Positions 41,066-48,848 of a stretch of DNA of 56,534 bases are shown here, piece after piece. The notes under the pieces were generated by a model. It did not search any database and was not told the origin of the DNA. It saw nothing but the letters and a program-made list of their open reading frames with translations. The first letter of the stretch is position 1, and each line of letters starts with the position of its first letter. The stretch covers positions 1-56,534 of the forward strand of contig RPFO01002215.1 of the NCBI GenBank assembly GCA_009746045.1, in the 5' to 3' direction. The translations under genes and the position numbers were made by a program. This DNA is from Mesostigma viride (lineage: Eukaryota; Streptophyta; Mesostigmatophyceae; Mesostigmatales; Mesostigmataceae).

Positions 41066-42054
41066 AGACCAGGCCTTGCTTCAGCTTGGGTGTCCCCAGT
41101 GGGCTGCTTGACCAAAGTACCAAGTGGTGACTGGTGCTTACTGGTTGACAGCCGGTCCTTCAGGGTTAGGTACACCCTCCTGGACAGGAGTTGGTGTGGA
41201 ATGTCACTCCTACCAGCTGAGAATCATGCCTGGCCCTCCCCATGGGGTTCAGAAGAGTCGCCAGGACTTAAGTCGACGCCTTTGGCCTCAAACAGTTAGG
41301 CCATGCAAGGGCAACCCGAATGTTGGTTCTTACAGGTTGCTGTACATATGTTTTCTAGTGCTTGTTTCCAACCTGTTGCTAATAAAGAACCTGGTTGTGT
41401 GACCATGTGGAACATGGTTGCCAGGGGGCCACATTCTGGGTTATATAATGCTTGAATAAAACATAATCATGTCATGTCATTCTCATGTTGTTCTCATGGT
41501 TGTAATGTTTCTCTTGTGTAAAGTTCCAGGTCACCTATAAACCTGGAGGTTGGGGTGGGGTTCAATTCCCCAGCAGAGCCACAGCCTGGCATGAGTGATT
41601 CCTGGGCTTAACACCCAGTGAAGACATGGGCTCCCCAATGAGGCAGTATTTGTGCAGGTGCTACCTGAGTCTCTTTGAGCAAAAGGGAAAGGCTGGCCAA
41701 GGCGGGCGCCATAAGAACGGGCGCCTGTGATAACTGTGAAAGATCAGGAACTCACAATAGTACGTTCTTGGCATCCTGTAATCCCAGCCATTGGACTAGG
41801 TAATGTGCCTTGACTTTAATCCAGCACCAAGTTCCCAAGGAAAGGTTGGGAGCTGACCAAGGGGTCAGGGGATAACCTGGGGTGACCTCTGATTCACTGG
41901 CCAGTACACCTAGCCTGGTCCAAGGGCAGATATGTTGTTACCCAAAGGAGGCAGGAACCTGGGCCCTCAAAGGTCTGATCAACCTCAAGGGACCAAGCGG
42001 TCTGTGGCTGAGTGGGCACAAGCAAGGTTAGGCTTGTTTCAAGCTGGTCCAGCT
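41066..42054 (+). other. Element C 3' untranslated region
   Basis: Nearly 1 kb with no convincing gene. It holds AATAAA at about 41379 and 41455, a hairpin at about 41527-41546 (CCAGGT...ACCTGG), and a perfect T-arm-like hairpin TGGGGTTCAATTCCCCA at 41556-41572. No acceptor stem or A box was found. Confidence 0.55.
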
Positions 42055-42074
42055 CCAAAAGAAGAAAGGGTTGG
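42055..42074 (+). promoter_or_regulatory. Element C polypurine tract
   Basis: CCAAAAGAAGAAAGGGTTGG directly precedes the 3' LTR. It is almost the same as the A tract. Confidence 0.82.
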
Positions 42075-42721
42075 AGTTAGCATTTTGGGCAACCAATATG
42101 CTAAGTGGATGCAGTTTGGAAAGACCTTTCCAACGCCGTGCTGACCGCCTGAAACAGACAAGGGACGAGAAAGATATGAGGTCCCGAAGTCCTAGCCGTC
42201 CGTGGCCGACTAGGTACAGTCCTCTGGTATAGTGGACAGGACACGTGGCAGGCCGTGCCTGCACAGGCTTAGCCTGACTATCACGTGACTGTGGTCCACG
42301 TAGACCAGAGGAGCAGCAGCCTGTGGCTGGTGGAATACAGGACTGGCACAGGTCTGCAAGGATACTAGGCCTTGCAGGCTTGTGACAGGTCCTGTACTTC
42401 CTAGGTTGCAGAGTCTAGGCAAATCCAGTTCGTCCTGGCTCTGCACTGATGCCAGTGGACGTTGAGGATTTGCTTGCATGCCTGCACGTGCCTCGTCACG
42501 CCGATGGGAACGAGGAACAACGCAAAGGATATAGCTTGGTCATGGGGGATGACCAGCTATCTTGGCAAGCACGAACCGAGGCTCCCACATTGGTCGTGGA
42601 ACCGCTCACCGTGGTCGTGGCTTGGTGCACGGGTTAAAAGGTTGCTGCCTTTGCAACTTTGGCTCATCCCGTTGTGTGGCGCGAGAGACCAGGAACTCAC
42701 AGTTCTGGCTGTTCGCTAACT
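42075..42721 (+). repeat. Element C 3' LTR
   Basis: 647 bp, ending CGCTAACT, followed by the target duplicate gcttt. Confidence 0.95.
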
Positions 42722-42824
42722 GCTTTGACATGGCTCTGTATATAGATTTATAGCTGGGCGTTTGCTTTGGTTTGAGTGATTTCACTCTGCTGTAAGTAAT
42801 TATATTTTTAAAATATATCATCAA

Positions 42825-43269
42825 TACGAGGTAGAGGGTATTTAGACTTCACAGTAATATCATTCAACTTCCTATAATCAGTAACTAGACGAAACTTGCC
42901 ATTTGGCTTATGAACTAACAGGACACCAGCTGAGTAGGGGGAGTTACTAGGCTCTATCAATCCTGCTTCTAATAGTGACACTAAAATCTGTTTTAGTTCC
43001 TTTAATTCGGTAGGGCCCATTCTATACATCGGAGAGTGCGTAGGAACTGCACCGTCCTTGATAACTACACGGTGTAAAACAGAACGAGGAGGAGGATAAG
43101 AGGGAGTCTTTTCTTCAAAAACTTTTGAGGAATCTATCACAGCCATGTATCTTACTATTTCATTTTCAGTAAATCCCACTCCTATTGTATCCACTGTGTT
43201 TACATCTATATCCACACTATTATTATAGTGATAGGTATCTCCTGTACTTCTAACTGAAGGAACATACAT
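42825..43269 (-). CDS. pol: Element F reverse transcriptase, N-terminal part
   Basis: Reads [60 protein letters not shown] and the fingers motif [20 protein letters not shown]. It stops at RIDDIF at the SINE-like insertion and resumes at 34186. Upstream the frame breaks near 43260. Confidence 0.9.
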
Positions 43270-43807
43270 AATAAGTATCCATATTCCTTTAGTTCAGATC
43301 GCAATTCATCATTGGACATTAATACTTCAGGTATAGGTCTTACAGGAGGATCAACAGGTGTAGGAGGAGTAATATCTACCAAGGATAAATTTTCTAATCT
43401 ATAATGACGTTCCGGTACCCAGTAAGAGCTATCTGGAAACCAAATGACCATGGTATCATAATTAATAGTAATCTTATTATCCTGGTGCCAATCTAATCCT
43501 AGTAATACATCAGCGGTAGTGATAGGGCCTATAGTGGCCGTCAGATTGATAGTACGTCCTTGTATGACCAGGGGAAGGGACACCGTACCCGGGGAATGAC
43601 TGGTGCGACCGTCAGCATAATGAACAGTGACAGGTTTTGGTGTACGTGAGGGATAGGGACTAGTCCTAAACGCCTAACTAGGGCCTCGCTCACAAAGGAG
43701 CTAGCCGCACCGCTATCTACCAACACAGAGACATTCAAAAGTTCATCAGCATGCAAGAAGGGGTCTACAACAGTATGGGGGACGGTTAAGCCACCATTAA
43801 AAAACAT
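43206..43807 (-). CDS. pol: Element F protease (two frames)
   Basis: The retropepsin motif [20 protein letters not shown] (canonical DSG) lies at the start, then after a break near 43590 [20 protein letters not shown] (flap and LG motif) and the linker [15 protein letters not shown]. Gag-PR-RT-RH-INT order is canonical here, in contrast to A, B and C. Breaks near 43590 and 43260 are both net -1. Confidence 0.85.
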
Positions 43808-43913
43808 AAGAGGACGGACACGTAGTGGTAGGGATGATTCAGCTCCTACAGAGATTATAAAAACAGGCAGGCAAAAATTATTATCTGGGGTACTATCTAA
43901 GGACCTGTCCAGG

Positions 43914-44312
43914 TTACCCCCGGCTGACAGGCCTACTGTTCCCCCTCCCCCCCAAATCCATAGGAACTAACCCCGAAGAAGACCCTGGCGTAAAAGCCAC
44001 TGCTGGAGGGTCATGAGGGATCGAAGAGGGTGCGGGAGCCTGATTATCATAGGGGAACCCTGGGGGTCCTGTCTGCACAGCATTCAGCCTACTAGGGGTA
44101 GCTGAGGGAATGCGTCCTGGATTGGGACGAATGGGAGCACGCTGAGGGGTACGAGGAGGGCGAGCGTCGGGATGAGGGGGAGCACCCGAAAGGAACTTGG
44201 GGCACTCACGTTTAAGATGACCTACTTCCTTACAATGATAGCATGTGATATGAGAGACATCAAGAGCTGAAAGGTCAGTAACGCAAATATCTAATTCTTC
44301 TACATAGGAGTT
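43914..44312 (-). CDS. gag: Element F Gag C-terminal part with zinc knuckle, after an in-frame TAG
   Basis: In the same frame as the upstream Gag but separated by one TAG (44313-44315). It encodes YVEELDICVTDLSALDVSHI, the knuckle CYHCKEVGHLKREC near 44195-44240, and a Pro-rich tail, ending at 43914-43916. H has the same stretch without a stop (LDINALDTSRIQCYHC), so the TAG is probably a nonsense mutation, although readthrough is possible. Confidence 0.75.
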   Translation of the reverse strand, partial: NSYVEELDICVTDLSALDVSHITCYHCKEVGHLKRECPKFLSGAPPHPDARPPRTPQRAPIRPNPGRIPSATPSRLNAVQTGPPGFPYDNQAPAPSSIPHDPPAVAFTPGSSSGLVPMDLGGRGNSRPVSRG

Positions 44313-45083
44313 CTACTCCTCAGGGGTAAGGATAATATTATTAATACGGGAACGGGTAGGAAGAGAAGGAGTAGTGAAGAAATCTGCTACTCGTAGGAGA
44401 TGCTGACGCACATGCTTGAGGGGCAGATCAGTAAAACGGTAGGCAGAGAACTGGCGCTTGACTTCGCGTAATAAGGGTCTACTGAGGCCTTGGAGGAAGC
44501 GAGCACGTACTTCTGCGCCCGACAAATCCCTAATTTGTACCATCTGTGCATCAAATTCTTTCATATACTCCTTAAACGATTTAGTACCCTGCTGCAAGGT
44601 ACCAAAGGCTAGTCTATCCTGCCAGTCTGCATCAGGAGGGACTAAATGATTCTCTAAACGCTTAAACAATTCTGCTACTGAGTTAGGGTAGGCATGAGAG
44701 GCCAAGGACTCACATTGGATAAGGTTAGCAAGCTCAGGAGTAATACAGGTAGTAAGATAGTGAGGAACTAGTACAGCATCAGAGAGACGCCATCTATTAT
44801 GATTTTGCCACGACTCTGTATTCTGGGTAAGCAACATAATGAAGGTGAAAAACTGTTGAGGGGTAGACTTAACATCCAACTTGGGTAGGTTAGCAAAGAG
44901 GGGAAGAGCAGGGGGCTTAGGGGGATTAGACAAGTCAGTTTTACCCATGGGGCCACTGTCTTCCACTGCTACATACGTGGGATAGAAAGAAGGAAGAGGA
45001 AAGGTTTTGGATAGAGGTCTAGAAGGGGCCACCGTTTCAGGATGGTGCCCATAGGAGAAGGGAACAGTATATTGTTCACGCAA
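44313..45083 (-). CDS. gag: Element F Gag capsid part
   Basis: A Retrotrans_gag-type core: FIMLLTQNTESWQNHNRWRL, ELANLIQCESLASHAYPNSV, LFKRLENHLVPPDADWQDRL, GTLQQGTKSFKEYMKEFDAQ and FLQGLSRPLLREVKRQF. It matches H Gag block by block (FRRARAKYLPPDQDKLDREA, GAFKQGNLSYREYMTKFELL). Its true N-terminus lies in the next entry across a frame break near 45120. Confidence 0.87.
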   Translation of the reverse strand: MREQYTVPFSYGHHPETVAPSRPLSKTFPLPSFYPTYVAVEDSGPMGKTDLSNPPKPPALPLFANLPKLDVKSTPQQFFTFIMLLTQNTESWQNHNRWRLSDAVLVPHYLTTCITPELANLIQCESLASHAYPNSVAELFKRLENHLVPPDADWQDRLAFGTLQQGTKSFKEYMKEFDAQMVQIRDLSGAEVRARFLQGLSRPLLREVKRQFSAYRFTDLPLKHVRQHLLRVADFFTTPSLPTRSRINNIILTPEE

Positions 45084-45118
45084 GGAGGAGTAGGCAAAAT
45101 GATCATAGTTTCTATCAT

Positions 45119-45661
45119 CTATAGGGGCATGGTGCTAAAATCACTATTAACTTCTAAATCAGCCACACGGGTAGGGACCTGGGCAGCCTCGTAGGCCGTA
45201 TCAGGGTAGGACCAAGAGGCAGGGGGATAAAAAGGAACTGCACTAGGGCGCCCCGAAGGGCCGACAGGGGCAGGGGTTCGACCCGTGTGAAAAGAAGGGA
45301 TGGAAGGCACAGGGTGGGTAGGAGGTCTAGAAACATTGTCAGGGAGTGAGGACCTAATTGAGGGTTGAGCCAAGGTTGCAGTAGGGGCAGGGGCCTGGTT
45401 AAGGGTAAAGGAGGGGTCATCACTAAATCTGACATGCATACGTTGTTCATAGGTAGGTGGGGTAAGAGAGGGACGACGGCTACCACCAGTAACAGGAGAA
45501 GGAGGTGAGGTACGAAGATTACCTTGAGGGGTGAGATGGTGAACCGTTTCCAGGGAGTCCCGTCTGTTACCGCGAGTATTGGTATTGTTGTTAGTATTAT
45601 TATTATTAGTAGCGGTAGTATTGGTAGGTATAGGCGACATATATCCACCCACTGGATCCAT
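45119..45661 (-). CDS. gag: Element F Gag N-terminal part, low complexity
   Basis: Starts MDPVGGYMSPIPTNTTATNN. Asn/Thr-rich, then Pro/Ser-rich, to the frame break before the capsid. The Pro/Ser-rich layout resembles the N-terminus of H Gag. Assigned to gag by position and by the short gap. Confidence 0.65.
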   Translation of the reverse strand: MDPVGGYMSPIPTNTTATNNNNTNNNTNTRGNRRDSLETVHHLTPQGNLRTSPPSPVTGGSRRPSLTPPTYEQRMHVRFSDDPSFTLNQAPAPTATLAQPSIRSSLPDNVSRPPTHPVPSIPSFHTGRTPAPVGPSGRPSAVPFYPPASWSYPDTAYEAAQVPTRVADLEVNSDFSTMPL

Positions 45662-45756
45662 CTTTAATTAAATAAAGGAAAAGGACAAGGCCTAATTTAA
45701 AGCAAGGAAAGAAAAAGAAAAGCTTTTAATGTCTTAAGAAAGGAAAACAATTTAAA

Positions 45757-46149
45757 TCAATCCTTTTGAACAACAGTAATGGATAGGGAACCGAACTCTA
45801 AGGTGAGAGGCGTATCTAAGCTCGATGAGGATGCAGCCCTTTTAGGGGGAGACGAAGGAGGGGTAGCAAAATCTAGAGCTTCTACAGGAGGACGACCATG
45901 AGGAGTAGTACGTACATGTAGGCCTAAATCTGATACACTATGGTCTATAAGGAATTGTTGGGCTTCCTCGAAGGTAACAAATTTCTTATATCTAACTACG
46001 TTATATGTACGGTTTTGCACTATCTTCCTAGCATCTGACCAAGAGAGGAAAATGGCTGACCATTGAGGGGTAATAACTACGTAATATTTAGCTAAGCTAT
46101 TGTCACTGGAAGAATGGGAAGGAGCAGTGAAAACACGACGCTGGCTCAT
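45757..46149 (-). CDS. Element F pre-gag ORF with RNase H1-type hybrid-binding domain
   Basis: An intact 130-residue ORF between the primer site and gag. Residues about 20-70 match the pattern of the RNase H1 N-terminal hybrid-binding domain (caulimovirus viroplasmin type): YYVVITPQWSAIFLSWSDAR, then YKKFVTFEEAQQFL, with the conserved aromatic start, the Trp, YKKF and the EEA..FL helix. The tail is Pro/Ser-rich. In RNase H1 this domain binds RNA-DNA hybrid; in caulimoviruses it is part of the inclusion-body protein. Here it could help reverse transcription or translation, which is inference. No catalytic RNase H domain is attached. Confidence 0.75.
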   Translation of the reverse strand: MSQRRVFTAPSHSSSDNSLAKYYVVITPQWSAIFLSWSDARKIVQNRTYNVVRYKKFVTFEEAQQFLIDHSVSDLGLHVRTTPHGRPPVEALDFATPPSSPPKRAASSSSLDTPLTLEFGSLSITVVQKD

Positions 46150-46680
46150 GGTAACGCACCTGGTGGGTCTTGGGACGTCACGCTAGAAGAAGGAGTAGGC
46201 GACTTATCTGGGCGATCTGGAGCACCGAACGCAGCATGAGGGCAGAATTGTCCAGCGCTCGTCCTAAAATCAGCGACCGAATAGTCCAGCGCTCGTCCTA
46301 AAGCAGCGACCCGTATCTCTGCGGGTGCGGCCGTCTAATGAAACAGCAGCACGAAGGAAAAAGGTGTAGGCTACTACGACGCTAATCGTCTCACGCTGGC
46401 CGATCCGAACTCGAACAATAATAAGCCCCTATCTACGACAGGAAGCAACCGTAAGCAGGAAAACAAGGCGAAGGACAGGCTATCTACGAAAGGGTTTATC
46501 CGCTGCGAGCAGGTCTAGCATCTAGGCAGATCGTGTCCCGAACCGGGCAGCACTACTCTCCCAGCTTGACGGCGACCCGCCCATTACCTGTCAAGAAAGT
46601 GTCGTCTTCGTATCCCTGGACGCGGAAGGGTTCTTGCAAGGGCGTATGTGACAAAGGACCGTCGTCTCGTTCTCTACCTA
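46150..46680 (-). other. Element F 5' leader
   Basis: About 530 bases between primer site and pre-gag ORF. A repeated phrase, CCAGCGCTCGTCCTAAA, occurs at about 46252 and 46290. No gene is seen. Confidence 0.5.
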
Positions 46681-46700
46681 CGAAAGTTCCTCCGATACCA
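46681..46700 (-). promoter_or_regulatory. Element F primer binding site
   Basis: On the minus strand TGGTATCGGAGGAACTTTCG begins one base after the LTR end. It fits an initiator methionine tRNA at TGGTATC. Confidence 0.82.
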
Positions 46701-46701
46701 T

Positions 46702-46949
46702 TGTTACGTCCTAAACTTCTACCTCCACCTCTACCTCTACTGGGCCTGATGCTACCTAAATTGGTCAGGCCTCCTCTACTCAAACCCCTAGCGAAAGACG
46801 AACGAGACGGAGCTGATCTCAATGCATTCACGTATGTGTTACTGTAATACGCCATACAACCATTTACCCGAACCCGTTTATTCCAGGAATAGAGGAAGGA
46901 AACACACTACACTGCCGTGACCCAAGCCTATATGTGTTAATTCATTTAA
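46702..46949 (-). repeat. Element F 5' LTR, truncated
   Basis: 248 bp matching 25033-25280. It stops at CATTTAA, exactly at a TTAA of the intact copy, and the next bases (GGGGACGTGG) are foreign. The rest of the LTR is not in the window. Confidence 0.9.
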
Positions 46950-47489
46950 GGGGACGTGGCGCGCCGAATATTTTCCGCGCCAAAAAATTCGCGGTACCGT
47001 CCGTACGGTGTATAATGTGTGCCCGGACCGCTCAACCCTCGCGGAAGTGGCCATGGCGGCATGCCTATATGCAATATTAATCGATATGGCACGTAAACTG
47101 CTAGAAAAAATGCTTGAATTTCGCAGAAGATTAGTTGATGACCTCATTGCGTGGCGGAAAGTTTACGGTTTGCAATATCGCTAATTTCTCGAACGGCTAC
47201 GGGCGCGGGGTCCAGGATATAATTTCTCTTGCGGATCATGAAATTTAATGCAGGTTTACGGCAGCTATTGTGAGGCAACGTAGGCTCTAAAGAGCGATTA
47301 TGAAGCTAACTTAATGGTGTTGTCGAGTTTGTGCCGAAGCTTCCCGGTTTCTTTTACATTTCCGGCATTCAAGGTAAGAACCTACGCAGGCCTGCGCATG
47401 TCGCCTTCGACGTATTCACGGAAGGCGCACCTTCCTTGTTCGCCTGATCAATGGATGATGTCTTTTATTGTTCGAGCTTGCATGCCAGT

Positions 47490-47560
47490 TTATGCATGAA
47501 ACATTTCCACGCAGGCAGGTGCATTAACGTCGGCCTTTCGCCTTTTTTGGGGGCAGTTTC
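47490..47560 (-). pseudogene. Element I gene: last 24 codons, 3' of H
   Basis: On the minus strand the frame that enters H at 56024 continues here after one gtttc copy is removed, reading CPQKRRKADVN and then a stop (47490-47492). The Lys/Arg run could be a nuclear signal. It is the C-terminal end of an unrecognised gene split by H. Confidence 0.45.
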
Positions 47561-48294
47561 TTTAATACGTATGGCTATTTAAAATAGCGCCTTAAGGATT
47601 GAGAACGAATGCGAAAGACCTTTGACTTCCTATGCGTCACAGCGCACGATGGTGGCTTAAGAATACTCGTCACACAATACGAATAAGCTCAAACCCGGAA
47701 AACCGGTTTCGTATATTACAATGTCACCACACAGATTAAAACACTCAATGCGGGAAGACTTACACCCAGTAGGCGAGGGATTCACACTCGAGCCCACAGG
47801 AGATTTACACTCCAGGATTAAGCGATGGTAAATAATCTGTAGAGCAACGTGGTAAATTACGATACAAGGTCCGGATTGCTGGCATAGCTCGTGCCTTCCT
47901 ATTTTGTCCCTTCGTCCCCGTTGGTGGCTGCGCCTGGCGCTGCCAACCAGGCATGACGTGAGGTCCGCGGGGACGGGCTTCTCGAACCGTCTAGAACACG
48001 TTAAAGACCAGTACGGCTAAAGGCCTCTCCTGAAAAATATCCAAATGTCCGTAGGTACCATCATAACGCATGTGCAGTGCCACTTGGCTGTCCGGTAACT
48101 CCCGTTCAGGCGCTAGGTCTGCCTACGGCGCAAAGGCCGAGTTCGTCAGCAAAACTTCTACACTTACTTCCACACGGATTGCCTCGGCTGCCAACTATAC
48201 TATGGCCTCGGCACTGGCGCCGGATTACGGTCGGCGCCGATCGACCGGGACGGATAATTTAATACCACAAATGGCATGTTGCATCCGTGCAACA
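47561..48294 (-). repeat. Element H 3' LTR
   Basis: 734 bp; TTTAATACG at the left, GTGCAACA at the right on the plus strand. Confidence 0.93.
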
Positions 48295-48312
48295 CTCCTC
48301 CCCCCCCCAACA
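48295..48312 (-). promoter_or_regulatory. Element H polypurine tract
   Basis: On the minus strand TTTGTTGGGGGGGGGAGGAG directly precedes the LTR start TGTTGC. Confidence 0.78.
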
Positions 48313-48848
48313 AAAGAGGCGGCTACTCCTGTAGCCGGGACTTATAAATGACTGTATACATGGTCACTGTTCCCTTCCAGGGCACGCATCGATCGTGCCA
48401 ATTGTCACCGTCCGTTGGCGATGGTTTACGGCGCCGGGCGGTAAGGGCTCGGGCGGTGTCCCCCACGAGTGGAGCCCCCACGGCCATGCCCGCGCAGAGG
48501 TGCGGCCGGGCGTTGACGCCGGTGGACACGCTCAGCCGGCGCGGCCTCAGCCGGCTCGGGAAGAGGCAGGCCATTGGCCTGGACTAGGGCGGGCTGGAAG
48601 GTGAGTTGCCGCTCGCCGGCGCGTGCATCATGGCGTTTGGCCAGGTTGACATCCCGCAGCGCCTCCAGTGGGAAAACGCTCAAGAAGGCGGCGAGGAACT
48701 TGTGTCGGGTGAGGGACACCGAACCTCCTGTCCAAACGATACCGCACCGAATAACTCGCCCATGGACCCCTGGGGCGGGGCGGCCTGCATCAAGGCTGCC
48801 AATGCACATGCAAGGAGCATTACGCAAAAGGTAGGAGAAGGGCCGGAA
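48313..48848 (-). other. Element H 3' region
   Basis: About 535 GC-rich bases between integrase and polypurine tract. A 133-residue open frame (48426-48827) has no recognisable domain and only a faint resemblance to E1/F ORF3, so no gene is called. Confidence 0.5.

Larger units (their letters stand above)
34271..42721 (+). mobile_element. Element C: complete copia-like LTR retrotransposon, AG...CT termini
   Basis: LTRs 34271-34918 and 42075-42721 (648 and 647 bp) with AGTTAGCA...GCTAACT ends and duplication gcttt at 34266-34270 and 42722-42726. I saw four substitutions and one indel between the LTRs. Order is ORF0, gag, integrase, protease-like, RT, RNase H. It is the closest relative of A in this window. 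There are about nine frame breaks, nearly all in the same direction. Confidence 0.94.
34173..42824. mobile_element. Short SINE-like insertion in F RT, itself split by element C
   Basis: The 14 bases AAATATATCATCAA occur at 34173-34186 and 42811-42824, both coding the same RT residues (DDIF), so one is a target duplication. Between them, apart from element C, lie only about 84 bases left (34187-34270) and 84 right (42727-42810), the right part ending in a T/A-rich run. A long duplication with a short core and AT tail fits a SINE or a 5'-truncated LINE. No tRNA boxes were seen. Confidence 0.55.
25033..46949 (-). mobile_element. Element F: chromodomain Ty3/gypsy retrotransposon with two extra ORFs, multiply interrupted
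   Basis: Bounded on the left by a full 547-bp LTR and on the right by the first 248 bp of the matching LTR, which is cut at a TTAA by element I. Minus-strand order is 5' LTR, primer site, RNase H1-like HBD ORF, gag, protease, RT, RNase H, integrase with chromodomain, ORF3, polypurine tract, 3' LTR. It hosts G (in RT/RNase H) and a short insertion carrying C (in RT). F pol is clearly more AT-rich than E1 or H pol. Several frames are broken. Confidence 0.92.

Noticed and set aside
41508-41580. Possible intact tRNA gene in the C 3' UTR
   Set aside because: The T-arm is perfect, but no pairing acceptor stem, A box or anticodon arm is found at the right distance.
46533-46847. Plus-strand 104-residue frame over the F LTR and primer site
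   Set aside because: It is antisense to a defined LTR and primer site and has no domain.
46878-47147. 89-residue minus-strand frame spanning the F LTR border
   Set aside because: It crosses the junction between the LTR and element I, so it cannot be an old gene.
47314-47499. Plus-strand 61-residue frame with a good splice donor (AAGGTAAGAA) near 47370
   Set aside because: The opposite strand carries the frame that is continuous across the H target site; a single donor motif is weak evidence.
48426-48827. 133-residue minus-strand frame after H integrase as a remnant of ORF3
   Set aside because: Only a faint likeness (a helix near FLAAFLSVFP) to E1/F ORF3; no Cys block and wrong length.
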